Of a stretch of 11,694 nt of DNA, positions 1-11,684 are shown piece by piece. This DNA comes from Leptospira ainazelensis. Lineage in GTDB: Bacteria; Spirochaetota; Leptospiria; Leptospirales; Leptospiraceae. Under the pieces are notes generated by a model. It searched no databases, had not been told where the DNA came from, and saw only the letters and a program-made list of their open reading frames with translations. The stretch is taken from the NCBI RefSeq assembly GCF_016918785.1, contig NZ_JAFFPT010000044.1, forward strand, positions 1-11,694. Direction: 5' to 3'. Positions within the stretch are counted from its first letter, which is position 1. Every line of letters starts with the position of its first letter. Both the position numbers and the translations under genes were made by a program.

Positions 1-35
1 ATTAAAACTTTGCAAGGAATATTCTCTTTCAAGGC

Positions 36-57
36 TTTTGTAGGAACTCCTACAAAA
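36..57. repeat. Short palindrome (TGTAGGAACTCCTACA type) downstream of ruvC
   Basis: Perfect inverted repeat: TTTTGTAGGA (36-45), a 2-base centre (AC), then TCCTACAAAA (48-57). It lies about 40 bases past the ruvC stop codon, so as RNA it could act as a hairpin terminator in either direction, although no extra U-tract follows the stem beyond the arms. From memory this core recurs in Leptospira intergenic DNA; that was not checked. Partial look-alikes occur at 5407-5420 and 5482-5493. The remaining bases of 1-96 show no gene. Confidence 0.6.
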
Positions 58-96
58 AAATCTTACGGGGATCCTTCCTCATTCTAAATCGCTTTT

Positions 97-591
97 CTAA
101 CTTGAAATTCTCAACAAAGGACTCGAACTCATGGAAAGCCCCACATAAGCGGCGGCGACCGCGTCCCAGGAATCGTCGTGTCCTTTCAAAAGATCAATAT
201 TCAAAAGAAGTTTCAGCGCGTGACGAATTTGTTTTTTATCGGCTGTTCCGCTTCCCGTAGTTCCTTTTTTGATCTGAGAAACGGTAGGTTCCAAAATTTG
301 AATATTCTTTTCCGCTAATGTAATCAGAAGAACCCCCCTCGACTCAAAAACCCGGGAAGCAGTCTTTTTATTTTTCGCGAAAAACATTTCTTCGACAGAG
401 GCGATCGTGGGTTCGAATTCTTCCAATACTTCGTTCAATCCCTTTTTTAAGAGGAGAAGATTTTCCGGACTCGGCGTCCTCGATGGAACCTCGACCGTTC
501 CGTAAGTTAGAATCCGAATCTGCGAAGATATCTTTTCCAATACCGCATAACCGGCTCTATGCGAACCGGGATCGATTCCTATGATTCTCAC
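97..591 (-). CDS. ruvC: Crossover junction endodeoxyribonuclease RuvC
   Basis: RuvC resolves Holliday junctions by symmetrical nicking in the cytoplasm, working with the RuvAB branch-migration motor during recombinational repair. The 164-residue length fits the family (about 160-185). The N-terminus [13 protein letters not shown] carries catalytic Asp7. The [10 protein letters not shown] segment aligns with the E. coli Glu66 region, making Glu67 the catalytic glutamate. [12 protein letters not shown] supplies Asp140 and Asp143, matching the last two acidic metal ligands, so all four catalytic residues are present. The start codon is GTG (reverse complement of 589-591), placed so the protein begins directly with the canonical first strand; only a weak GGA-type ribosome binding site precedes it. 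It lies downstream of yebC on the same strand, an arrangement common in bacteria, so co-transcription is likely. ruvA and ruvB are not in the window. Confidence 0.96.
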   Translation of the reverse strand: MRIIGIDPGSHRAGYAVLEKISSQIRILTYGTVEVPSRTPSPENLLLLKKGLNEVLEEFEPTIASVEEMFFAKNKKTASRVFESRGVLLITLAEKNIQILEPTVSQIKKGTTGSGTADKKQIRHALKLLLNIDLLKGHDDSWDAVAAAYVGLSMSSSPLLRISS

Positions 592-634
592 TTTGAGTTT
601 TCCGAAAAAAGTATCGTTTTGAGGAAGGCGTTCG

Positions 635-671
635 ATTCTTCTTTTCCTCGAGCGTTCAGGAAAAGAAGAAT
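635..671. repeat. Perfect 14-bp inverted repeat between yebC and ruvC
   Basis: ATTCTTCTTTTCCT (635-648) and its exact reverse complement (658-671) flank a 9-base loop (649-657). It lies in the 99-base yebC-ruvC gap. As minus-strand RNA it would form a 14-bp stem starting about 20 bases after the yebC stop. No U-run follows the stem, so it is not a textbook intrinsic terminator. It could instead be a processing or 3'-end-stabilising hairpin that sets unequal expression of the two genes. Confidence 0.6.
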
Positions 672-690
672 TTCAGGGTTTAAAAAAGAA

Positions 691-1441
<751 letters not shown>

Positions 1442-1564
1442 CTTTCCTATCCCCTAAGATTTGCTTTTGATGACTGGAATCAAACGAGGTTGATTCAGGA
1501 TGATACTTTCCAAAAATCAAAAAAAAGACATTCTGTCCATCCTTTTCAGAAATGAATTTCGTTC

Positions 1565-1595
1565 GGAAAGAAGAATGGAAAATTCTTTTCTTTCC
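1565..1595. repeat. Imperfect hairpin in the yebC / lipoprotein divergent region
   Basis: GGAAAGAAGAAT (1565-1576) pairs with ATTCTTTTCTTTCC (1582-1595) across the loop GGAAA, giving 12 pairs with a 2-base bulge. It sits just upstream of the possible -10 element of the 1621 gene. It could be a binding site or a transcript hairpin. The purine/pyrimidine skew makes a chance origin plausible. Apart from a weak TTTGAT/ATCAAA dyad at 1466-1484, I see nothing else clear in 1441-1608. Confidence 0.35.
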
Positions 1596-1608
1596 CGATT
1601 CCCTTGCT

Positions 1609-1614
1609 TAGAAT
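1609..1614 (+). promoter_or_regulatory. Possible -10 element directly upstream of the lipoprotein gene
   Basis: TAGAAT matches five of six positions of the sigma-70 -10 consensus and ends 6 bases before the ATG at 1621. Transcription from it would start at or next to the start codon, giving a leaderless mRNA. This fits the absence of any Shine-Dalgarno sequence before 1621. No good -35 box is seen at the right distance, so the call is tentative. Confidence 0.35.
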
Positions 1615-1620
1615 AGACAA

Positions 1621-2232
1621 ATGGACTCGTTTTCAACCGATTCTAAAAAGAATCTTTCGCAATTTCTTTTCGGAAAAAATCTTCTCGCAAGAGCTCTGGC
1701 CTTCTTTCTTTTTGTGCAATTTTTTATCGTCTGTGATCGAAGCCAAAACCAGGAACAAAAGGAAATTCTCCTCAAACTCATCGGGGACTTTCAGGTTGAC
1801 CTCCAAAAAAATCTACAAACCGCGATTCAAAAACAGGGAGTTGTCGGCGCCCTCGAAGTTTGCAGAACGATTTCTCCTCGGAAAGAAAAGGAACTAAGCG
1901 AAGAATTTCCGGCTATGAGAATACGGAGAGTTTCGGAAAAACCGAGAAATCCGGATCACAAACCGGAAGAATGGGAAGCTCGTATTTTTAAAGAATGGGC
2001 CGAAGCGGGTAAAACGGGAATGCCCCCTTACACGGTAATTCTCAACGAGAACAATCAAATCAAAATTCTCAAACCGATCGTCTTGGAGAATCCGACCTGT
2101 CTAAAATGTCACGGCGGACCTACCGATATCAGCCCGGCAGTCGCAAAAAAGATCGCCGAACTTTATCCGAAAGACAAGGCTACGGGATATAAACTCGGAG
2201 ATCTCAGAGGAGCTTTCTCGGCGACTTGGTGA
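1621..2232 (+). CDS. DUF3365 (Tll0287-like) haem-binding lipoprotein
   Basis: This 203-residue protein is probably exported and lipid-anchored. After a charged, unusually long n-region (residues 1-20), a hydrophobic stretch (ALAFFLFVQFFIV) ends at Cys38, followed by Asp-Arg-Ser. This fits a loose spirochaetal lipobox. The mature part carries a conserved VCRTISP segment (Cys81), a central MRIRRVSEKPRNPDHKP region, and a single CLKCH motif (Cys160, Cys163, His164), the c-type haem attachment signature. These features match DUF3365, whose cyanobacterial member Tll0287 is a c-type haem protein; the role is probably redox or haem/redox sensing. An in-frame TAG at 1609-1611 rules out a more upstream start, so ATG 1621 is used despite lacking a Shine-Dalgarno. 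It is transcribed alone, divergent from yebC and convergent with the TonB receptor. The domain call is fairly sure, the function uncertain. Confidence 0.8.
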   Translation: MDSFSTDSKKNLSQFLFGKNLLARALAFFLFVQFFIVCDRSQNQEQKEILLKLIGDFQVDLQKNLQTAIQKQGVVGALEVCRTISPRKEKELSEEFPAMRIRRVSEKPRNPDHKPEEWEARIFKEWAEAGKTGMPPYTVILNENNQIKILKPIVLENPTCLKCHGGPTDISPAVAKKIAELYPKDKATGYKLGDLRGAFSATW

Positions 2233-2255
2233 TTGCTCTCGAACCCACAGATATA

Positions 2256-2285
2256 TTTGAATTTTAGAATATTCTAAAATTCAAA
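2256..2285. terminator. Perfect 30-bp palindrome, possible bidirectional terminator
   Basis: TTTGAATTTTAGAAT (2256-2270) is followed with no spacer by its exact reverse complement (2271-2285). It sits between two convergent genes, 23 bases after the lipoprotein stop and 56 bases past the receptor stop, where a shared terminator is expected. The stem is very AT-rich and no clear U-run follows in either direction, so termination is inferred from position, not from a canonical structure. A protein-binding site is the alternative. Confidence 0.45.
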
Positions 2286-2341
2286 AGTTATTTAAAATAC
2301 GGCGCATAGCCCTTCCAAATTCGTTTTTTAGTTTTCGAAAT

Positions 2342-5161
2342 TTAGAATTTGATCTGTATGCCGATGCTGATCAGAGGATAGTATTTCACCTTGCCGCCGA
2401 AAGCGGTAGATTCGATATAATTGGAATTGTAGATAGGAGAAGGATTACTCGGAGTTGTAATTCCCGTTAAAGGATTAGTGGAAGAACTTCTTGAATACGG
2501 ACCGAAATTATTGTAAGTTTCGCTGATCTGATTTCGGTTTCCGAAAAAATTGATAAACTCCAGATAAGTGTTCACATATCCCCACTGATAGTTCATAAAT
2601 CGATCGATCCGAATATCGAGCTGGTGAAAGTCGGGCCATCTTCCGGAATTATAATAATCAGCGTATTTCGGATTGTAGAGATTGATTCCGGTCGACGCGA
2701 TCCCCGCGGCTTTGTCCGAGCCGACGATCGGCGTAATCGGAACGTTTGTAAGATAAGTATATTTACTTCCAATCTGCCAATCCTGACCGATTTTCCACGC
2801 GAAAACTATATTCAAAATATGTGTTCTATCGTAATCGTAGAGAAGAAGTTTATCGTTATCCACGAGGAGTTCGAAATTTCCGTCGTCGTAGTAATTGAGA
2901 TAATTTCCTCCTTCGTGAAGCTGATATTGAAGTTTCCGATTTCGGTTGTTCCGAGTACGCTCGTTTTCCTCGTCGTCGGTCAACTGAGGCTGATGATTGT
3001 TTCTTTTGGAAATGGAGTTTGTATAGGAAATCCAACCGAAAAATCTTCTATGAGAACCCTGATTCGCCTTTAAAAAAACTTCCACACCTCTGGAGAATCC
3101 GTCCCTTGCATTCGAATAATTCATATTTCTTACGATCAAAGGATTTTTATTCACGTCGTCGGGACGGTTTACGATGTCCCGTTTTTCATTGTTAGGTTGA
3201 TACGGATCTTGGATGTAAGAATCCGGAGTGACAAGATTGGAATATTGATTGTGAAAACCCTCCACCTTGATCAAATAATCGGAAGTCACTCTTTGTTCGA
3301 TTCCGACCGAAGAATGAATCGAATGCTCCATCTTTAGATTCGGATTTCCGGATCGAGAGGAGAATTGTTCGATCTGAAGAGGCGCGTTGTAGTGTTCTCC
3401 GGTTCCCGCTAAAAATTTGGTTCCGGTTTTAAGAATTTCGTATTCCGCCCTTCCTCGAAACGCGTCCCGTTTTTCGTGAGCCTTATCGTAGTAGTCGTGA
3501 CGATAACCGGGAAGAACGCTGAATCCTCCGATCTTAAATTCCAATTCCGCAAACCCCGCGATCTCTCTCGTGTGAATCTGGTCCCCTTCGATAAGAGCTC
3601 TAAACTGACGATTGGAATCCAAAAGACTGTTGAAAAAATCCAAAAAAGTCGCGTTAGACGACTTAATGTCTTCACCCTGAAGTTGAATCCTTTTATCCCG
3701 AAGTTGTCCCCCGAAACGAAACGTTAGATGTCTTTCCAGGAGAGTGATCCGAGTGTTGTTTTCCACGAAGTTTAGATTTTGTGTCGTTACGTTGGAAAGC
3801 CCGAAGATCTGTTCTGCTGTGAGCGGATTCTTAAAATCCACTTCGAAATTTTCCCGAAAGTAATTATTGGAAATGGAAATAGAAGTTTCAAACCAAGACT
3901 TATTGTTGTAAGAATATCGAAAACCTGAAGTTCGGAACAATCTTTCCAAACCGACAGGCGGACGGCCCGAGGCCGCTTCTTGGAGAGAGGAAAGGCCGAG
4001 AAATTCCTTTTTGCTGTTCTCAAAGTCGTCTTGTGCCTTTGTGTATTTCTGTTTATCTTTGGCTCCAAAAAGAAGAACGTTAAAGGTATGATTGTTTCCG
4101 GGTTTCCAGTTAAACTTTGCCTGATAATCTTCGTAGTCCGCGTATTTCGCGTCGGGAGGAATTCCGTCCGGATAGAGTTTTAAAAGGGCTACGTTCGGAT
4201 ACGATTTCCTGGCCGAAACGATCGCAAAAAGATTATCCGTGATTTTGTTCTGGTGATAGACGTCCGAAAGAAACGTATTTAAGTTTACGATGGAGAATGT
4301 TTTCGCAACCGCGTCCGGCGTTCGAATATCGATGATTCCACCCGTGGCAAAACCGAACTGAACTGGAAAGGCCCCCGAATAAATGTTAAACGACTTTATA
4401 ATATTATTATTTAGTACGGAAGATTGGTCTCCGAGGTGATACGGATAGGACATTGGAAAACCGTCGAGATAATAACCGTTCGCGAGAGCCCCTCCTCCCC
4501 GCATCACCAGAAACCCTCTTTCACTATTGGAATACGGATTCGAACTTCCTACGCTATTGACAAGACTGTTAAACGAAGAGGAAGAAAGTCCGATCGGCGG
4601 AACCGCGACGATTCCGGGTAAAGTTTGTATGGCTTTGAGAGCGTCGTTCTGAGCTCCGGGAAGCCTTCGAATCTCTTCCTGATGAAGCGTATATCGGGAG
4701 AGGGATTCCAAGTCCTTATCTCCGATCACGTTGATTTCACCGGCTACGGGTTTACGGATAAAAAGGAATTTTTTCTGACCGTCGTATTCCACCGTTATGC
4801 TCTTTTTGAATACGCGCTCCGACGTCATAATTCTCAGATTATAAGTTCCGGGTCCGGGGAACGACGCCTTCACGACTCCTTCTCCGTTTGTGATCAAATA
4901 CTTTCCGATTTCCTGAAATACGACGGGAGTATTTGCGACTGCGTTGTTTCCGGATTCTTCCGTAATCACAACTTCGACTTGCAAAGGTTTTTCCGCAAAA
5001 AGAGGGTTTGAAAAGAATTCACAAAGAAAAAGAAAAACAAAAAGACTTCGATTTGAAATTCCGAGTCGGAAACGACGAGACGGCAAGGAGGTTCCCAAAA
5101 AAAGGAAGGTTTTCAAAAAAGAAAAGAATCGATCGATCGTATGTCTTGCAAAGATTTTCAT
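2342..5161 (-). CDS. TonB-dependent outer-membrane receptor
   Basis: This protein of about 939 residues takes up a ligand across the outer membrane using TonB-ExbB-ExbD energy. In order (counted from ATG 5161): a long basic n-region; a signal peptide h-region (SLFVFLFLCEFF) with predicted cleavage after SNPLFA at residue 56; a beta-sandwich carboxypeptidase-regulatory-like domain (about 57-140); a TonB-box-like stretch (EINVIGD, about 142-148); a plug with LPGAQNDALKAIQTLPGI, FLVMRGGG, YYLDGFP and GGIIDIRTP (about 155-282); then a barrel ending in the outer-membrane signature IQIKF with terminal Phe. The open frame extends to a TTG at 5188, but ATG 5161 is preferred; a TTG near residue 26 would give a more normal signal length. 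No strong ribosome binding site marks any of them. Substrate unknown: no cobalamin riboswitch or clear Fur box was recognised, and no partner genes are in the window. Confidence 0.92.
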   Translation of the reverse strand: MKIFARHTIDRFFSFLKTFLFLGTSLPSRRFRLGISNRSLFVFLFLCEFFSNPLFAEKPLQVEVVITEESGNNAVANTPVVFQEIGKYLITNGEGVVKASFPGPGTYNLRIMTSERVFKKSITVEYDGQKKFLFIRKPVAGEINVIGDKDLESLSRYTLHQEEIRRLPGAQNDALKAIQTLPGIVAVPPIGLSSSSFNSLVNSVGSSNPYSNSERGFLVMRGGGALANGYYLDGFPMSYPYHLGDQSSVLNNNIIKSFNIYSGAFPVQFGFATGGIIDIRTPDAVAKTFSIVNLNTFLSDVYHQNKITDNLFAIVSARKSYPNVALLKLYPDGIPPDAKYADYEDYQAKFNWKPGNNHTFNVLLFGAKDKQKYTKAQDDFENSKKEFLGLSSLQEAASGRPPVGLERLFRTSGFRYSYNNKSWFETSISISNNYFRENFEVDFKNPLTAEQIFGLSNVTTQNLNFVENNTRITLLERHLTFRFGGQLRDKRIQLQGEDIKSSNATFLDFFNSLLDSNRQFRALIEGDQIHTREIAGFAELEFKIGGFSVLPGYRHDYYDKAHEKRDAFRGRAEYEILKTGTKFLAGTGEHYNAPLQIEQFSSRSGNPNLKMEHSIHSSVGIEQRVTSDYLIKVEGFHNQYSNLVTPDSYIQDPYQPNNEKRDIVNRPDDVNKNPLIVRNMNYSNARDGFSRGVEVFLKANQGSHRRFFGWISYTNSISKRNNHQPQLTDDEENERTRNNRNRKLQYQLHEGGNYLNYYDDGNFELLVDNDKLLLYDYDRTHILNIVFAWKIGQDWQIGSKYTYLTNVPITPIVGSDKAAGIASTGINLYNPKYADYYNSGRWPDFHQLDIRIDRFMNYQWGYVNTYLEFINFFGNRNQISETYNNFGPYSRSSSTNPLTGITTPSNPSPIYNSNYIESTAFGGKVKYYPLISIGIQIKF

Positions 5162-5284
5162 TTCTGGATCGGAAACTTCAAAAAACAAATGCGGACTTGT
5201 TTTTCAATCCATTATTCTTTCTAAAAAACCAATTCCTTGAGGATCGTAGATACTCGGAATCTCCCAAAAGACCTTTTGAGAACT

Positions 5285-5306
5285 AAAAAGCCCGATCCTT
5301 TCGGGC
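5285..5306 (-). terminator. Intrinsic terminator, minus strand
   Basis: On the minus strand, GCCCGA (5306-5301) pairs with TCGGGC (5295-5290) across the loop AAGGA, and five T residues follow directly (5289-5285). This is a compact, GC-rich Rho-independent terminator. It lies 124 bases upstream of the receptor ATG and 23 bases downstream of the stop codon of the remnant frame at 5330-5467. That placement suggests it once terminated, or still terminates, a minus-strand transcript. An attenuator in the receptor leader is the alternative. Confidence 0.7.
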
Positions 5307-5329
5307 CCTCAGGCAAAACAAAAATCAAA

Positions 5330-5467
5330 TTAGGATTCATTCGGGATCTCGTTCAAAAATTTAAAGGAAACCGCCACGACTTTCGGTAAACCCGTAATAA
5401 AAACGAGGGAGTTCCCGCAGATTACTTCTCTTGAGAGGTTTATAAACTTTCTGCGAGACTGATTTTT
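5330..5467 (-). pseudogene. Possible 3' remnant of a gene, truncated at its 5' end
   Basis: On the minus strand a frame is open for 45 codons from an in-frame TAG (5468-5470) to TAA (5330-5332), with a typical terminator just beyond. The translation has natural-looking composition, including SREVICGNSLVFITGLPK and VAVSFKFLNEIPNES at the end. It contains no ATG, and its few GTG/TTG codons lie too far downstream to give more than a fragment. I do not recognise the family. The best reading is the 3' end of a gene whose 5' part has been lost or replaced by repeat-like sequence; a frameshifted gene or chance frame is possible. Confidence 0.3.
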
Positions 5468-5726
5468 CTAATATTCTTATTGGAGTTCCTACATCTTGAG
5501 TTTTTGGGGCAGGCTCCGAAGCCAATCAAAGGAAAATGAAAACTCTATTTCCGACTGCAGCAACGGGAAATTCGGAATCAAGATTTTATTCCACGTCGAA
5601 AAGTTTGTCGTTCCAAATACCGTCCTCGCCATGGAGTTGACAAAAACGATTCTTAAAGTCGGAACGGTCCGCAAAAACGATCCCTTCCCTATTTTTTACA
5701 CCTTCGCTTTTGGACTCAGTTTTTAT

Positions 5727-5756
5727 TTGACATCAAACCATTATTAGTTTTATATA
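5727..5756 (+). promoter_or_regulatory. Strong sigma-70-type promoter of the DUF4442 gene
   Basis: A perfect -35 box TTGACA (5727-5732) is followed after 18 bases by TATATA (5751-5756). Transcription would begin near 5763, giving a leader of about 14 bases before ATG 5778, just enough to include the GGTGA ribosome binding site. The -10 element lies at the centre of the 34-bp palindrome, so any protein bound there would block this promoter. Confidence 0.65.
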
Positions 5757-5770
5757 AAACTAATAATGGT
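5737..5770. promoter_or_regulatory. Perfect 34-bp palindrome over promoter and leader (candidate operator)
   Basis: ACCATTATTAGTTTTAT (5737-5753) is followed with no spacer by its exact reverse complement (5754-5770). The dyad covers the promoter -10 box, the predicted transcription start and the first bases of the ribosome binding site of the hotdog gene. This is the geometry of a repressor operator. As DNA it would bind a symmetrical dimer or tetramer. As RNA only the right half would be transcribed from the predicted start, so a DNA-level role is favoured. No regulator gene is present in the window. Confidence 0.6.
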
Positions 5771-5777
5771 GAACAAG

Positions 5778-6287
5778 ATGAAACAAAGTTCTTTCTGGAC
5801 AACCCGATTCTTCCAATGGAAAATGTTTTTGAAATACCCGATCTACTGGAGATGTGGAGGAAGAATTCTTCAATTTTCAGAAGATCTTAGAGAGATCAGG
5901 GTAAAACTCCCCTTCAATCGTAAGACCAGAGGTTTGATGGGAACCCACTTCGGAGGTTCACTCTACGCTTTTGTCGATCCGATCCCACTTCTTATGCTCA
6001 AAAAAAATTTAGGCGAAGATTATATCCTCTGGGATATCAACGGCTCGATCGAATACGTGAAGGCGACTTCTCAGGATGTCTTTGCAGATTTAAGAATTCT
6101 TCCCGAAGATCTAATCGACATCCATCAAACCTGTACTCAAAAGAAAAAGACCCATTTTAAAATCGAAATTCCGATCTTGGAAGCGAAAGGAGAATTGATA
6201 GCAAAGGTCGAAAAAACGATCTATATCCGAAGAAAGCCCCAGCGCTCTTTCAAAGGAAAGGTCGAACTCAACACAAACGGCGTTTGA
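5778..6287 (+). CDS. DUF4442 hotdog-fold protein (thioesterase-like)
   Basis: This 169-residue cytoplasmic protein resembles DUF4442 hotdog-fold proteins, relatives of PaaI-type acyl-CoA thioesterases. The best marker is GTHFGGSLYAFVDP (about residues 55-68), equivalent to the hotdog helix region where His/Gly residues line the acyl-thioester site. The strand-rich half that follows (YILWDINGSIEYVKA, VFADLRI, THFKIEIPI, ELIAKVEKTIYIRRK) completes the single fold. Activity on acyl-CoA or acyl-ACP is family inference; no substrate can be read. Two in-frame ATGs exist, at 5766 and 5778. I chose 5778 because GGTGA lies 5 bases before it and the promoter would start transcription near 5763, leaving 5766 almost leaderless and without a ribosome binding site. 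The gene stands alone, controlled by a strong promoter embedded in a perfect 34-bp palindrome. Confidence 0.82.
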   Translation: MKQSSFWTTRFFQWKMFLKYPIYWRCGGRILQFSEDLREIRVKLPFNRKTRGLMGTHFGGSLYAFVDPIPLLMLKKNLGEDYILWDINGSIEYVKATSQDVFADLRILPEDLIDIHQTCTQKKKTHFKIEIPILEAKGELIAKVEKTIYIRRKPQRSFKGKVELNTNGV

Positions 6288-6301
6288 TACTTTTCAAACG
6301 C
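6280..6301 (+). terminator. Hairpin overlapping the DUF4442 stop codon
   Basis: GCGTTTGA (6280-6287) and TCAAACGC (6294-6301) form a perfect 8-bp stem with loop TACTTT. The left arm contains the TGA stop codon. An A-rich tract, not a U-run, follows, so it is a weak candidate for an intrinsic terminator and may instead protect the mRNA 3' end. Confidence 0.35.
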
Positions 6302-6593
6302 TCAAAAAATCACTTACCTGATTGCGGCTAACGTATATCCGCTCATTTTTTTTCACTCAAATCCGAACAAGTTTCTTTATTGGTCTTACTTAATTTTTTG
6401 AATCCTCAAACGATAAATCAAATTATATCTTGATAAATTTTACCGGGAAAAAAATCAGAAATTAACTGTAAATAGATTAGAATGTCTTCTACCGCATTCG
6501 CTTTTTCAAACGTTTTTGAGACGGACAATATGGAAATTTTAGAATCCGATTAAGCTGAAAAAAAATCCTATATTCCCCAATCCAAGGAAGCAC
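6302..6593. other. AT-rich intergenic region upstream of the WGR-LRR gene
   Basis: About 290 AT-rich bases with no open frame worth calling. It holds one good promoter candidate (6516-6545) and the ribosome binding site AAGGAAG at 6584-6590. The 10-mer TTTTCAAACG at 6503-6512 also occurs at 6291-6300 in the preceding hairpin, perhaps by chance. No RNA gene or riboswitch was recognised. Confidence 0.6.
6516..6545 (+). promoter_or_regulatory. Candidate promoter of the WGR-DUF4132-LRR gene
   Basis: TTGAGA (6516-6521) and TAGAAT (6540-6545), each matching five of six consensus positions, are separated by 18 bases. The predicted start near 6552 gives a leader of about 40 bases that contains the AAGGAAG ribosome binding site. 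It is the best promoter match I found in this gap. Confidence 0.5.
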
Positions 6594-11454
<4,861 letters not shown>

Positions 11455-11465
<11 letters not shown>

Positions 11466-11517
11466 AAGTTCAGGTATCTGAAAAATTTGGGCCGCGTCCC
11501 GCCCCGATCGAATAGAA
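11455..11517. repeat. 13-base direct repeat spanning the end of the LRR gene
   Basis: CGATCGAATAGAA occurs at 11455-11467, covering the last codons and stop of the large gene, and again at 11505-11517, exactly 50 bases later. It may mark a small duplication or an insertion between short target copies. The intervening 37 bases include GC-rich sequence that differs from the surroundings. Two short matches at this spacing could also be coincidence. Confidence 0.4.
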
Positions 11518-11545
11518 CGTGTAAGATATGTTTTAGTTTGGCGGG
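11498..11545. repeat. GC-rich inverted repeat in the 3' intergenic tail
   Basis: CCCGCC (11498-11503) and GGCGGG (11540-11545) could pair across 36 bases. An outer pair GCCG (11491-11494) with CGGC (11555-11558) may extend it after an internal loop. The GC-rich blocks stand out in AT-rich DNA. Possible roles are a structured RNA or an intergenic repeat; the evidence is weak. Confidence 0.3.
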
Positions 11546-11561
11546 TCGGGCTCTCGGCTCC

Positions 11562-11623
11562 AGTCAAGTTATTACAATTTTTTAGAGCAGAAAAGACTCT
11601 CTTTAAAAGGCAATAACTTGACT
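11562..11623. repeat. 12-bp inverted repeat enclosing 38 bases
   Basis: AGTCAAGTTATT (11562-11573) and its exact reverse complement AATAACTTGACT (11612-11623) flank 38 bases. That interior contains AGAG/CTCT arms that could form an inner hairpin. This may be a small MITE-like element or a structured RNA segment. The flanks show no obvious target-site duplication. Confidence 0.5.
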
Positions 11624-11684
11624 CCGCGTCGATCCCTCGCGGGGAGACTTCTTTGATTTCAGTCTTTTCATCGTAAAACGAAGA

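Larger units (their letters stand above)
5162..5777. other. Long intergenic region with relics and repeats
   Basis: This region lies between the divergent TonB receptor and the DUF4442 gene. I find no confidently intact gene in it. From left to right it holds the receptor leader, with a small dyad CAAAAG-AC-CTTTTG at 5265-5278; a minus-strand intrinsic terminator at 5285-5306; a minus-strand open stretch with a coding-like C-terminal sequence but no normal start (5330-5467); sequence resembling short Leptospira repeats around 5407-5493 and possibly 5625-5680; and the promoter/palindrome of the downstream gene at 5727-5770. Two open frames of 83 (plus) and 61 (minus) residues overlap at 5489-5747. 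They have no recognisable motif or ribosome binding site and were not called as genes. Confidence 0.6.

Noticed and set aside
5416..5455. CGCAGA/TCTGCG pairing around GTTTATAAAC as a structured small RNA
   Set aside because: The stem is only 6 bp over a 28-base interior and overlaps the coding-like remnant; no promoter was seen for a separate RNA.
5307..5500. Cobalamin or other riboswitch upstream of the TonB receptor
   Set aside because: TonB receptors are often under cobalamin riboswitches and a terminator is present, but I could not find the conserved B12-box or other known aptamer core on the minus strand. The sequence reads better as a coding remnant.
5496..5747. 83-residue plus-strand frame from TTG, and an overlapping 61-residue minus-strand frame
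   Set aside because: Neither has a ribosome binding site, recognised motif or convincing composition. The plus frame ends inside the promoter palindrome, and the region resembles degenerate repeat sequence.
11490..11640. tRNA or rRNA fragment in the GC-rich tail
   Set aside because: No cloverleaf, no GTTC-type T-loop and no recognisable rRNA sequence; the pairing seen is of simple inverted repeats.
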